Source: Melampsora larici-populina 98AG31 (Eukaryota; Basidiomycota; Pucciniomycetes; Pucciniales; Melampsoraceae). From it: a stretch of DNA of 64,000 bases. This document shows positions 44,256-57,258 of this stretch, one piece after another; position 1 is the first letter of the stretch, and every line of letters begins with the position of its first letter. The position numbers and the translations under genes were made by a program. The notes under the pieces were generated by a model. It made no database searches and was not told the origin of the DNA. It saw nothing but the letters and a program-made list of their open reading frames with translations. Where the stretch lies: the NCBI RefSeq assembly GCF_000204055.1, contig NW_006768770.1:1317623-1381622 (forward strand), written 5' to 3'.

Positions 44256-47200
44256 TGGAGCTTCTCTGCCCAAAAACAGTGTCAAAATCCCGGACTACCA
44301 GCATAAAGCAATTTTCCCACAGAAAAAATTATTACATTTAATGCATTGGATGATTGAAATTGGTGACTTAATACAGAATAATGCAGAATAATGCAGATTC
44401 TGTGCATTTTCAATCATTTCTTGCTCTAGATGTGATCACTTTTCTCACGTGAAAATCACTTTATGTTGTAGTGCCAGCAGCTTTGAGAAGGAATGAATGC
44501 GCTGGCCGCTGGGTAGAGCGGAGCAAGTGGACTTATGTAATCCTAGGAGTAAATGGCTGATGAATGTGCACAAACCCAAAAATCTTAGTACTCACTTCAA
44601 AAGCAAAACCCGACTTGTTTCGCATTTGACATAGTGCATCCATTGGTGGGGGACATTTATTAAAGCTGATCTCTTAGTGAGCTTCGGCATGGATGTGAAT
44701 CGAAATGGAAGACATGCATTCAACAGAAATGTGTACAATAAACTTGAGGACAAGTCAATCAACATAATATATCAGGTGTAGCAAAACATGAGCGAAGATG
44801 GAATGACAAAGAATTGCAGCAGGTGATTAGAAAAAACGTGTGTTTGTGCGACATTAGATCGCTTTTGTTCAAATTGAACTCAAATACAAATGGAACAAAT
44901 GCCAGGATGTAATTTTGAAACACAATTGATTGAAGAAATGAAAACGAAAAGGATGTGGTGTACTTTTTTGAATTGCGATTGATAGGACATCGCACACTTT
45001 TTGTAGTACTGTGAAAAAAATGTGAGATGCTACAAATGAGAAAAAGAATCTAACCTTCAAAGTATTGATGATGTCAAATCGAGTGTAAAGCGAGGCGATT
45101 GTTTTGAACTGCATCTCTTAACATATGAGTACTTTCATTGAGCTTCGATTCTTTCTCCTTCAATTCTTGTTGTTTGTTAATATTGGATTGTGAACCGATC
45201 ATTGCCTGCATTTTGTTCAAGGCGTCCATGTAGCTTGCCGGGACTAGTGTGACAGGGTGTATATAGTCAGCCAATGTACGGGCAATAAAGACAGAAGTGA
45301 AATTTAGCCTCACAATGATCATGTAAAAACGGAAGGAATAATCCAACAAGCTCCATACTGATTTGAACAATATCTTGAGGGAAGCCAATCTGTGACATCT
45401 CTTGGTTGCGAGCAAACTCGATCTCAGCTTCATTGCTAAGTTTGCATACATTCACGCAGTGACCAGCTGGGATCTCCATGATCGAGTAAAATGGAGCCGA
45501 TTGGAAAGGCTGGTGATACATATTCCAATGTGTTAGCATTCCCAGAGATCTCAGTGTACTGCGCAAAGTGAATTTCTGACCTTCAAGTCTACTTGGATAC
45601 CAATTGTTGAGTATGAGAAATAGCTTCCGTTTTGAATCGCACCGCGGACGCCTCTATTAGAGGCAATGCCGGGAGGAACACCTTTATACAAGATCAAAGA
45701 GAAGAAAGTCATTTGATGATCTAGACCTTATACCATAAGTGATTGAGGCTCACGCGTTACGCAATCACCAATGATGGGAGAGCGGGAACGATTGCAGACA
45801 CGCCACATCTGCCGACCCCGATTGATAGGTTTGTTCAAGTTGTAATCGACTCTTGAAGCTAATCTCGCATCACAAGTTCGAGGTGTACCAAAAGTGTAAG
45901 CGTCTCGCAAGACGATCTGGTCTCCCAAATCTTCTGGAGATTCAAGCAGTCTAGCATATAGTAAAGATGCGATTCCAGCTCCCAGACTTTCGGAACAAAG
46001 ATAAAGAATCAGCATATTAACTCGACGAAGAATTTCTCAGCCAATAAACCTCACGAGTGTCCTCCTACAAAAAGGTTACACTTCTTGCCAGTATGTTTAA
46101 ATGCCTCCGCTGCAATAGTTTTGACCATCTCAATCATGCGGACTATTGATCCAAAGGATGGTCGTAAGAATGCGTTCAAGGTGATTGAATCTCAGGACCT
46201 CAATGCTTACAGTAAGGAAGAACTTGATGGCAGAAGCTCTTGGATGGAAAAAGCGAGTCGTAGAAACCTTCATGAGCCATACCGGTAGCAAGGAAGTCAC
46301 CGGCTGATTCGAGTTTGCATTCACAATCTTGAATCCATTCAGTGAAATCAGTTGGACTGGTTCCTTTCATCACCAAAACTATGTAAGGATTGTCGTATTG
46401 CCCGATATGTTCATAAGAATAGAAACATCCAGCAAATGGACCCGACAACTTTTGAAAATCTTGATACCGTCAAAAGACGATTTCAGATATAAAAAAGGGA
46501 TTGACAAGGAGCAAAACAGTGTGATTGATCAGTCTCTGAGCTAATAGACATAATCAAGCTTTTGGACTTACCCGCAACCGAAACAAAGCCGATTCCCCAC
46601 TCATCAGCGACTTGAAGCATGCGTTCCTCGCTCTTGATCAAAAACAACACGCTTTCATCAGGTTGAGTCTTCGAGACACTGGCATGAGCAGCTTTTTGAA
46701 CAAAGTCCGTATCACGCTCATACACGATTGAGCACATTAGAAGGATTGCTCTAGCGATGTCAACATTGAACTCGAGAGATTTGCTAGACAGTGCTTTGAC
46801 AATCTCAGGATGTTCTTCGACTTTAAGTAGGTGCTCGTCTAGGTCACTTCCCAAAGCAGGTAAGGCGTTATCAAAAATATGTTTCTTGGAGTCAAACAAG
46901 TCTAAATAGAGTCAAGCTTGAAGTCAGCTCATGTCCTTGTTGGCCGCAGAGCTTTTTGGAGTAATATGGACGTACTGATGTCGACCCAATTGATGATAGT
47001 CCAACCACCTCCGTACTTGCCCCCGAGGTAACTCAAGACCTTTCCAACGCCCAAAACGTGTGCTATTGGATAGTGGATCTCTTAGTAATCAAGGATGAAA
47101 GAAATACACTGGAATGTCAAAGATCGAAAGGAAGACGGACTGACCCGCAAGGAAAACGATGTTCAACACAAACAACGCGGAATAGATGACCCCAAAGTAC

Positions 47201-48815
47201 AGGATCATGTACATAGTATTGAATGGACGGGTGAAGAAAGACAAGGGGTTACCACAAATCATAAGGAAGCTACGGAAGAGCATCTTGAACGAAGACGAGA
47301 CGAGACGATAAGTTTGAGTGGCCTTGATTTTAGAAACAATCGATTTCCGATCATCTGAGTAGCTCTTAATATCTGCTGCATGTTGGGTCAAGATTGTTCG
47401 CTGTAAAGGTGATAAGTGATTATAGATCTAAAAAATCAAAATGAAACAAAAGTTTCATCATCATGCTCTCCTTTTTACTACCAATGCAAGTTATCAAGAC
47501 AGGATTTGAAATACTCACTTGAAGATAATAATTCTTTTCTTCTTCTCCACCTTTGGCAACGTCTTCCCACTCCTTGGAGTCATGATACAAGTAGGGACAA
47601 TTTTTTCGTGGAAGGGTCACTCTATGTCGTTTACTGATATCTGAGGATAGTGTCACAGGTAGAGTTCTCATCTTGCAAGGCTATAAGAATTGTATAAAAT
47701 CAGCTACTATATTCTGCGTAAACGACAATCATCTGTTGTTGCTTAACTGATAAGATGTAAGAGGTTTGAATGCCTGAATCTAGGAATCAAAGAATTTATT
47801 TAGCGAGTCCTGAAAGATGAGACTACTGCACTGGTGGACTATTGAAGAGATGCGGGACCAGGGGAGCAATCAAATAGGTCATTATATACCGCTTGCCGCT
47901 CACCGCTCACAGCAACGTGATTGTCAATAACGGATAACCATATATGGCGTGGAGCATGTGTATAGGCGGCGCGTTCCAAGGAACGTACCAACGCGCTCGC
48001 CGTATTTCATAGAGACCTCTTTCGAATCATCAACGTTGTCCTCAGAAAGCTTCGACAATACTCGAGCCGTTACCGATTAATTGCACATCTGAAGTTTGAT
48101 CAAACCCAGCAATCACTTGTCCTTGTTGCGCATTCTCCTGCTTTCAGAAGCGATAGCCTACACTTTGGGGGGATCCGTGTACTTCATCAGCACCAAGTTG
48201 ATACGGACAGCGGGCGTGCTCACTATTTGAAGGATATTACTAGATTCCAATTTCACAGCAACATCCAACCGATCATTTCGACCAAGCCAAATTTCACACC
48301 TTGCCACAACGTTAGCAATCCCAATGACGGCATGATGAATTTAGCGCAATGACATTGATGATATTTTTTGATTCACATCCATCAATTAGTATGAGCCCTC
48401 GTATCCGTTCGACTTTGAGGATGCGCGGAGCCAGCGACAACCACCCCGGAATGGCATCGTGCGCTTAGCCCTTAAAAGGCGAGAATCCTCGGAAGCCTGC
48501 CGAATAATGAAAGCTACTTCGTGGTTCGACAGGGGGAGTGGAGAGCAATCGAGACACTCTAGCTAAAGTGTGAATTTCAGTCGAACTAAATTCCTATATC
48601 CAACCAGCCATAATCAGGTTTAACTCACAAGGAGGTGCGTGAGGTTCACGTCGTGAAGTCGCGTATACACAGACAACCTCTTGCAAATACTTCAATCAAG
48701 ACCGTCACTTTGCTGATGTTCTTCAAAGTCATTCTAGGTTTCAATTTTGATGTGATGCTAATGAAAGGTTTCCAGATGCATCCCTGAATCGGGTTCAACA
48801 AGCGACCTCAGTATT
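44256..48815. repeat. Large inverted duplication, right arm
   Basis: Reverse-complement counterpart of 28030-32602. Exons and intron splice sites of the lipase correspond one to one. The small TIR element of the left arm is matched at about 44294-44476. The tRNA-Glu gene lies about 90 bp beyond its outer end. Confidence 0.9.
45074..47671 (-). CDS. Class 3 lipase with N-terminal membrane segment, copy 2
   Basis: Inverted paralogue of copy 1, apparently intact, about 630 residues. Starts MRTLPVTLSSDISKRHR; exon 1 is 47671-47519 with a strong gtgagt donor (copy 1: gtgggt). All later junctions seen in copy 1 are conserved, including the intron between Ser and Leu of GGHSLGAGIASLL and the branch-point-containing 71-bp intron before PFQSAPFYSIMEIP. 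Differences: EEEKNYYLQ for EEEVEKYYIR, KLSNEAEIEF for KLRDEPEIEF, and a C-terminus that runs on to RLALHSI. The catalytic Ser and the HDH motif are kept, so both copies may be functional. Confidence 0.87.
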
Positions 48816-48906
48816 GGAAGAGAAGTAAAAGGTACGATGCCGAAAGATCCGACCGATAGGGGAGCTACCCCGGTATATAAGAGGCGGCGCAGGTACCCGC
48901 TCGTCG

Positions 48907-48978
48907 TCCGGGTTCGTATATCGGCTAGTATGGCCGCCTCTCACGCGGCAGAGACGGGTTCGATTCCCGTATCCGGAA
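48907..48978 (+). tRNA. tRNA-Glu(CTC)
   Basis: 72-nt cloverleaf. Acceptor TCCGGGT/ATCCGGA (one G-U pair), anticodon stem GCCGC/GCGGC with loop CTCTCAC giving anticodon CTC (Glu, GAG codons), T-arm ACGGG TTCGATT CCCGT, discriminator A. No intron. B box GGTTCGATTCC is present. A T-run at 48982-48988 fits a pol III terminator. Upstream is a TATATAAG at about 48873. Confidence 0.93.
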
Positions 48979-48999
48979 TTTCTTTTTTACTCTTGGCCT

Positions 49000-49551
49000 T
49001 GCTGGCCTCGCAAATTGTAACATTGCAACTCCATAAGTCACACAACACCAACAACGTTGCAAATGGATTATTTTCATTTTGATGAAGTTTGTACCTTTTG
49101 GACTTGTAACCTTGATGTGGATTACTTTGGTATGCTAAAAGATTTAAGATAAAGCTTTATAAAGAAATTGTAAAAGATGAAAATGACTACAAACAAATCC
49201 AAAGATTCTCAACCAAAAATAATTGTTGTACATCAAGCAACCTTCAACTTTCCTCAAAATCGTCCAACAATCAAAGAACTCCACATGACTCAAAAACACT
49301 TTAGAAATCTACATCTCAAATCAAACTTAAAACTACTAATCGTTTAAAATTTCAAACCAACATCCAAGTAAACTTGATCAAATCATACATAATAGGAATC
49401 TTCATAAAACAAGTTGAACAAACAGACATTTCTCATATAACCCGACTTCGTAATTTCCTATAGAAAAACAACCCAAAGAACCCATCATCAAATACCTACT
49501 CCAAAGCCAATTTTTTTTATCAAACAATCAAACCAAAAAAGGAAAAATCTT
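49000..49551. other. Intergenic, no supported gene
   Basis: AT- and A-rich sequence between the tRNA gene and the kinesin stop codon, probably including the kinesin 3' UTR. Confidence 0.5.
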
Positions 49552-52500
49552 TTACCTTCTAGGTTCATCGTTCTTTTCTTCTTCGTTTTCTACAACTTTC
49601 TTGGGTGTAGGACTTTCTGGTCCTTCTTCTTCTTCTCCTTCGCCATAATCTATATCTTCAAGCTATAAAACAAAAATACCCTAAGATAAGTACAAGAAAG
49701 ACATTTTTTTTTGAAATGATTAGTACAAACCTTTTCATCAAAAGATTCTTCTTCTTCATCTTCTTCCTCGTCTTCTTCTTCATCTTCTTCATTATGTTGA
49801 TGTTGTGTAGCTCGATTAAAAATATCAATTTTTCTATCAGTTTTCAATTCAGCTTCTTGAGCCTAAAAAAACCAAAACCCAATTCAAATTCAGATACAGA
49901 TTCAAAAAAATCAATCACTGAAAACTAATCTAGATTTCAAAGGACTATAGCTATTAGAATGAAGACTTACGTCAAGTGCCATATTTTTCAAAAACATCTC
50001 TTCCATTTCCATCATTCTTTCTTTATACTCTTGCATCACTTCTTCTCTAACTTCAGCTTCAATCATAGCAGCGCGAATTTCAGCTTCGACAAGCTATAAC
50101 AAAATATCAAAAAACCGTATCAGAACAGGGAAAAATCATTTTGTGATTCAGAATATTGAAAAGGATAAATGATTACCTTGACTTTCATAATTGATAATTG
50201 ATCTAATAAATGATTTACGAATCCATCATCTTCTGCACTATTCTCAGTTTCAATCTCTTCAGTATCTTCATCTTCATCTTCTAATACGCAAACGATAACA
50301 ATCTATCAATACATTTCTTATATTCCTTTTTTTCAAATCAATACAAGAAACAAGTTTGTCAAAAAAAAACTTACCAATGACAAGACTACATTCTTTAATC
50401 ACGTCATCTTCACCAACTTTTCCAACAATAGGCTTCAAAAGTTCAGGATGTAAAAAATTTCGACCTTCTTTTATAGTTGAAACTTCACTTGCAACAGCCG
50501 AAAACTTCATCACATGAGAATTTTCTTCAAATCCAGTATCAAATGGATTTACATTTACAATCATCACCGTTTTACCTTCACCCGTAAAAAAACTTTGAAA
50601 TAGTTCGGTAAGTTTACTATGACGAAATGGTACGATAGATTGTTTACGTGAATGATGTATAAAGTCTTGATTTTTTCTCAAAGTTTCCATACATTGTCCT
50701 AAAACCATTAAAGATTTATTGATATTACCTGCTTCTTTTAATCTTTCTCCTGTAGTTTGTGTATTTCTTGTTCTTTCAGATCCAGCTAAGTCTACAATTG
50801 AAAGTCTCGAAACTTGGGAATGTGATAAAATATTCTCATTTCCATTAACATGTTTTGAAATTCTTAAAACTTTGATTGTAAAGATCCCATGACTACGTGA
50901 ACTGGTTCGATTTGCTAAAGTTGAAAAAACTGATCTATTTATTTGACCATGTCTCAATAATAATTTAGCTTCTTCTGTACTCTTGACTCTCATTTCAGTT
51001 AAACCATGTATATATTTATTTCCATTTGGTTTATCATGTTTAAGTATCAATGCCTTTCTTTTGATCACTCCACCTGAACTAGAAGCTTTATTATGTAACA
51101 TTTGAGTCACGTTTTTAACTTGTTCTGTTATATTGGCGGTTAATGATTGAAATGTAGTACCAGATGATGATGAGGTCAAAAGTGATGAATGTGAATCAAG
51201 TAAATCATAAACTTTTTCATTATAAACTTCTGCATAAGAGATCCATATACCATACTCAGAATTAGGATCGATAGGTAAAACCGTTTCGTCTTTCAAGATG
51301 GATTGAGTAGCTGTTTCAAGTTGTGCATTTGATAAACTACAACGTTGAATAAATGTAGGTTGATCAGGTATCAGTGGTGCGATTTCTACCGCAGTAAGTC
51401 TTGCAGGTCTAACTCTCATTTCAGTTTGTTGATTTCCAATCGAATTGAATAATACGTCCATCGTTCTTGGTAAGAGTCCAGGATCCATTGAAGTACCATC
51501 ACGAGAAGTATCAAGTCCACCTTGAACGGTATAAGTTTTACCTGAAGCTGTTACCCCATATGCAAAACACAAACTACTTTTACCCTCGAGCAAGTCACCA
51601 ACGAGTGGTAATGTAGTACCCTGAAAGAATTCTTCTTGACTTGCTTCGGGACCATAAACACGTGTAAATTTGTACTTTGCACTTGAATCATGAGAACTGA
51701 AAGTCGTTGCAGAACTTTGAGTAGGTGGGGTGAGTAAAACTTCTGTATCGTTGAGAATCTCAATATATGGTGATCTTGCTGTCGAAGACGCATGAGGAGG
51801 TCGGATACGTAGAAAAGCCTAAAGATGAAGAATTCACTTAAATGAGGATCACTTATAAGTCCTTGAACAAAACGAGAGCTTACTTTGATTGGTTCTTTCT
51901 GAGGGTCATAACCAGCGATAGTCCGATCACTGAATCCCACTTTGGTTGGTGATGCGAGACTCTTGGCTTCATGAGTAGGAGTCTTACTACCCGCCATTCT
52001 TCCAAACCCTAAACCAGCCAGTATTGATGGATGCGATCCTTTCAAAGGTGATTTAGAGGGAGAAACCGGTCTTCTGTTTTCATCAAATCCACTAGCTGCA
52101 CTAACAAAAGTGGTATTCGCAAATGACATATCACTTGCTTCTTCCCCTCTCGATCTCGGCAATGCTGTTCGTGTGCTCGCTCTAGTTGGTGTAGGTTTTG
52201 TTAAATTGAGACTTAGACCGCAATTTGCTTTCCCGCTGTTCCATAATGGTCGACCTGAAGTACGTTGTGGAGTTTTGGCAGGTGTAGTTGAAGTGGTTTT
52301 GATAGGTGAACGTGGGGTCGAACTAGGTGGGGATAAGAGAACACGAGAGCTAGGTCTTGCTGGTTTAGGGTTTGTTGATGATCCAATGGTTAGCCGGGTA
52401 GCGCGAGATGAAGAAGAGCTGGGAGCTGGAAAACAACACATTCAACGCGTTCATATGCAACTATGATCAGAAATGTTTCGTGTCAAATTGAGTTGGAATT

Positions 52501-52705
52501 GAAACTGACGATTCGTTCGTGAGTTGCTGGTCGTGGCTGTGGTACGTATTCGAGAAGGTGGTCGAGGCTTGAGTGAGGGACTAAAAAGTCATCAGGAAGA
52601 ATAAAAGAACGGTCGGTCAGCTATTTATTGAAATTTGCCGCCTTTGTGGATAAACATGAAAGATGATAGAGAGGATCGGATTATAACTTACTCATCCTGT
52701 GTCAT
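49552..52705 (-). CDS. Kinesin-6-like motor protein (MKLP/KIF20 type)
   Basis: 846 residues from eight exons: 52705-52692, 52580-52510, 52425-51884, 51818-50375, 50280-50177, 50093-49971, 49862-49731, 49662-49552. A ~210-residue Ser/Pro/Thr-rich basic head precedes the motor. Motor: AFLRIRPPHASS, P-loop AYGVTASGKTYTVQGG (the GVT form is typical of kinesin-6), a long insertion before YAEVYNEKVYDLL (like the enlarged loop 6 of kinesin-6), SRSHGIFTIKVL (switch I), LSIVDLAGSERTRNTQTTGERLKEAGNINKSL (switch II and relay), FRHSKLTELFQ and NPFDTGFEENSHVMKFSAVA. A short helical region follows (LLDQLSIMKVKLVEAEIRAAM), then an acidic Glu/Asp tail. Kinesin-6 motors act at the spindle midzone and in cytokinesis. 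The short coiled coil is unusual. Confidence 0.85.
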
Positions 52706-52854
52706 TTTGAGTTCGATATTGTTTGAATGAGGTTGATAGTTGATAGTTGATAGTTGGTGTGATGGCGAAGAACATTCGAAGCGAGTCAAATCAAGTGGAG
52801 GAATTTGAAAAAATTGTAGAATTACACACAACATGTCACAACCACTTACACCCA

Positions 52855-54225
52855 TCACCTTCCATCCATTTTCTCATGATTTTGTCCCATAAGCTTGACT
52901 TTTTTTGTAGGACTATTAGATGAATCGCCTGATCGAGGTCTTTTCATAGTAAAACCAGGAGAAGTGGAATCTGAATCATATCCTCCTGTGGGTCCAGGTT
53001 GAGCTTCTCGGTCGTCTCGAACGATACCAACAGGTGAAGCGGGTGCATACTCAACCCGCTCGTTACGAATGATATTGTGCTCCTCTTCATGAACTCGAGC
53101 CGGAAGCGGGATAAAATCTACAGGCCAAAAGGTTCGCACTGTCAGTGTGACTGCTCCAGTTGAAGACGAGGTGAGCTAAACATGACTAACCTCTCAAGGC
53201 ATGATCATGATACATCAATGGGATATCGTGATCAAGTGGGTCCTCCACTAAGTTGCGGTCATCCACATCTGCATCGTACCTCGATGGTGAATCACACCTA
53301 GAGCAAAGTGATCGAGGGCTTGAAGTCCCGTTAGAGTCGTACATCGATGATGAACCAAACACAGAACAACCCGAAGAACTTGAAGCCTGCGAATCCCAGA
53401 CATCCACATCTCCATGATACCTTGATACTGAATCAGACCCAGAAGAATCTGAATCAGAGCTTGAACTTGAAGGCTCCTCGTCGTAATCACATCTTGAATC
53501 ACAAGAACCATTCGAATCAGAGCTTGAACTCTGAGAATCCGAGTCATCCACATTGACATCGCATCTTGAGTCACTGTAACCAATTGAATCGGAGGTTAAA
53601 GTCTGAGAGCCCGTATCACTTTGAGTGTCCAAGGGTGAAGTATCATCAGTCCCATCTTCGTGATCATCATGTTCTACTTCTTGATAAGCTAAGAATTCAT
53701 CGGAGCCGTAGTACATGTCAATGGGTTGATATATTGGTGGATTGAAGTAGAAGATGGGATCGGGGATCTCAATGAATAGACGATTCCAGCTGTGTTGGGC
53801 GAGTATGGGTTGATTGGTTGTGGGAGTGAAGTTGAAGCGGCTTTGGTGATATACGTGTTGGATGGGTGGAGGATTGAAGGCAAAGATGGGAGACTCAGGT
53901 CGAATGTCTGGGATGTCTTGCGGGACAGGGAGTCTTTGAATAGCAGAAGCTCCTGGGATGGGTCGTACAAGATCCGTGTACTCTTTGTGATGTCTAGATG
54001 GAAGTGCAATAGAATCTAAAGGCCATGAAGGTCAGACCGACTGTTTGATCGTGCTCAGGTGAGGACAAGGTGAATTGAACCTGACTTACCTCTCAGAACA
54101 GGCTGACTACGCAAAGACGGTATATTATGAGTGACCCGACTTGCAGACATTGGCTCAAGAGTGTTGTTACGAAAGGGCAATGATGAAGAACGGGATAGGA
54201 AAGTTGGTGAAAATTGTGGATACAT
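52855..54225 (-). CDS. Ser/Asp-rich protein with bipartite NLS, palindrome left copy
   Basis: 407 residues, three exons: 54225-54090, 54015-53191, 53117-52855. I recognise no family. N-terminal part is Pro/Ser-rich (FLSRSSSLPF, IFAFNPPPIQHVYHQSRFNF). The middle is an acidic Ser/Asp tract with repeated SRCD.VDD and YDADVDD units. The C-terminal part has KRPR...KKVKL spaced as a bipartite nuclear signal. Exons 2 and 3 both open with related text (DSIALPSRHHKE and DFIPLPARVHEE) after similar introns, suggesting exon-intron duplication. Its last residues (EKMDGR) differ from those of the right copy because the arm of identity ends inside the final exon. Confidence 0.65.
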
Positions 54226-54613
54226 TTTGAATGAAGATCGTTGGATAGGATCAAAATCCGAGTTTGGTCTCTCCTGATATGAGCTAGAAAGGTATGATGG
54301 TAGCAGTAGGTGATTTGATGAAGGTAAGTTTGAGATGGGTCTTCCCTGATATGAGCTAGAAAGGCTTGATGGTTTCAGTAGGTGATAACTTGATTGGCAA
54401 ATTTTTGATTGTAGTTTTGAAGAACGTGACGAGCGAGGTGTAAGCTAACTAAAGATACGTTGGCGTTAAGAAATGTTTGATGAGGATGATGATGTCAAAG
54501 ATTATCATACCCTTCACGTAGGGCAAAAGTTAAAAGGAGAAAATTGCTTGCAAATCATCGGTCACGTCCTTATTTCTTTCTATTTAAAATTTTTCTTTCT
54601 CGTGAGTCCTGCC
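52873..54613. repeat. Palindrome left arm, 1741 bp
   Basis: Reverse complement of 55518-57258 with equal length and, in every stretch I compared (all ORF translations, introns and flanks), no difference. Identity stops abruptly at both ends. Inward, diverged similarity continues to about 54735 (against about 55395-55517). Confidence 0.9.
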
Positions 54614-55517
54614 GGTGGTCCTGCCTTTTAAAATGCGGTATAACGCATAAAAGAGGCTTCTCTACATTGGTTATGTTGTATTCCTCACTTATAGTTTTGT
54701 CTGACTTAATAGAAGATTCTTGAGAGGCCCAGATGGGCTGGATTCATCAGTGGAGAGCTCAACACCAAAACACTACAACACTGGAGTCTCTAAACTTATG
54801 ACCTGCTATTGAGAAGTGAAAAAGACAATATATATCAATACTTCGAGGTATTGAGATGACAGGCTTCGTGAGCGCTCAAAGCTCGTCGACCTAGCCATGT
54901 TGGAGCCATGTTAAGTACATTCTGCGCAGCTTTCATCATGAATATGGTACAATTTTGTAGACTGAAAATAGGGCCCACATGATTGGTAAGCAGTCATATT
55001 CCATCACCCATCTGCCCTGAATCGCGCTTCTTGAGTGAATCAGGAGTAAAAATGGCAATTGATGTCTCATACGAGCCAGGCTTCAGGCTGTATTCTCTTG
55101 TGCCTTAGATTTGAGCCAGTAAGCGCTTTGTAGCCAGTCATGGCTTGACTATCAGGCTTTTAACTCATTACACATCTATCAAGACATGAATTCTCCATGG
55201 CAAATTATGAGACCTGCACAAGTTTGGTCAGGAGGAAATAATTGTGCATCTGTTGCTTACGAGATGTTTGAGGAAATGGAACATGAGGCGGGATCAACAA
55301 AGTACTATCATTGAAAAGCAGCACTGTGAATCAATCCCGCTTCTTTGAGGTTTGGCCACAAGATTGCACAAATTCAAAGGAGGCAAGGGTGTAAAAGAGA
55401 GCGTCTGTTTGAAATCAACGGATGAGGCTTCTATCAAGTCAGCCAAAACTATGAGTGAGGGATACAACATAATAAAGGTAGAGAAGCCTCTTTTATGCGT
55501 TACAACACGTTTCCAAA
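54614..55517. other. Palindrome spacer, 904 bp
   Basis: Outer 120 bp on each side are diverged continuations of the arms. The central part (about 54835-55060) recurs as a diverged direct repeat at about 58515-58755, sharing AATACCTCG..GTAT, GTGAGCGCT, TGGAGCCATGTTAA and CATCATGAATATGGTA-type blocks. No gene is supported. Confidence 0.6.
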
Positions 55518-57258
55518 GGCAGGACTCACGAGAAAGAAAAATTTTAAATAGAAAGAAATAAGGACGTGACCGATGATTTGCAAGCAATTTTCTCCTTTTA
55601 ACTTTTGCCCTACGTGAAGGGTATGATAATCTTTGACATCATCATCCTCATCAAACATTTCTTAACGCCAACGTATCTTTAGTTAGCTTACACCTCGCTC
55701 GTCACGTTCTTCAAAACTACAATCAAAAATTTGCCAATCAAGTTATCACCTACTGAAACCATCAAGCCTTTCTAGCTCATATCAGGGAAGACCCATCTCA
55801 AACTTACCTTCATCAAATCACCTACTGCTACCATCATACCTTTCTAGCTCATATCAGGAGAGACCAAACTCGGATTTTGATCCTATCCAACGATCTTCAT
55901 TCAAAATGTATCCACAATTTTCACCAACTTTCCTATCCCGTTCTTCATCATTGCCCTTTCGTAACAACACTCTTGAGCCAATGTCTGCAAGTCGGGTCAC
56001 TCATAATATACCGTCTTTGCGTAGTCAGCCTGTTCTGAGAGGTAAGTCAGGTTCAATTCACCTTGTCCTCACCTGAGCACGATCAAACAGTCGGTCTGAC
56101 CTTCATGGCCTTTAGATTCTATTGCACTTCCATCTAGACATCACAAAGAGTACACGGATCTTGTACGACCCATCCCAGGAGCTTCTGCTATTCAAAGACT
56201 CCCTGTCCCGCAAGACATCCCAGACATTCGACCTGAGTCTCCCATCTTTGCCTTCAATCCTCCACCCATCCAACACGTATATCACCAAAGCCGCTTCAAC
56301 TTCACTCCCACAACCAATCAACCCATACTCGCCCAACACAGCTGGAATCGTCTATTCATTGAGATCCCCGATCCCATCTTCTACTTCAATCCACCAATAT
56401 ATCAACCCATTGACATGTACTACGGCTCCGATGAATTCTTAGCTTATCAAGAAGTAGAACATGATGATCACGAAGATGGGACTGATGATACTTCACCCTT
56501 GGACACTCAAAGTGATACGGGCTCTCAGACTTTAACCTCCGATTCAATTGGTTACAGTGACTCAAGATGCGATGTCAATGTGGATGACTCGGATTCTCAG
56601 AGTTCAAGCTCTGATTCGAATGGTTCTTGTGATTCAAGATGTGATTACGACGAGGAGCCTTCAAGTTCAAGCTCTGATTCAGATTCTTCTGGGTCTGATT
56701 CAGTATCAAGGTATCATGGAGATGTGGATGTCTGGGATTCGCAGGCTTCAAGTTCTTCGGGTTGTTCTGTGTTTGGTTCATCATCGATGTACGACTCTAA
56801 CGGGACTTCAAGCCCTCGATCACTTTGCTCTAGGTGTGATTCACCATCGAGGTACGATGCAGATGTGGATGACCGCAACTTAGTGGAGGACCCACTTGAT
56901 CACGATATCCCATTGATGTATCATGATCATGCCTTGAGAGGTTAGTCATGTTTAGCTCACCTCGTCTTCAACTGGAGCAGTCACACTGACAGTGCGAACC
57001 TTTTGGCCTGTAGATTTTATCCCGCTTCCGGCTCGAGTTCATGAAGAGGAGCACAATATCATTCGTAACGAGCGGGTTGAGTATGCACCCGCTTCACCTG
57101 TTGGTATCGTTCGAGACGACCGAGAAGCTCAACCTGGACCCACAGGAGGATATGATTCAGATTCCACTTCTCCTGGTTTTACTATGAAAAGACCTCGATC
57201 AGGCGATTCATCTAATAGTCCTACAAAAAAAGTCAAGCTTATGGGACAAAATCATGAG
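55518..57258. repeat. Palindrome right arm, 1741 bp
   Basis: Partner of 52873-54613. Beyond its outer end the sequence diverges. About 680 bp further out (around 57935-57970) a segment matching the left arm's outer flank (about 52800-52845, TTACACACAACATGTCACAAC inverted) reappears, so about 680 bp was inserted here or lost on the left. Confidence 0.9.

Noticed and set aside
53347..53583. Met/Val/Leu-rich ORFs overlapping the Ser/Asp tract
   Set aside because: Alternative-frame shadows of the Ser/Asp codons, mirrored identically in the other arm.
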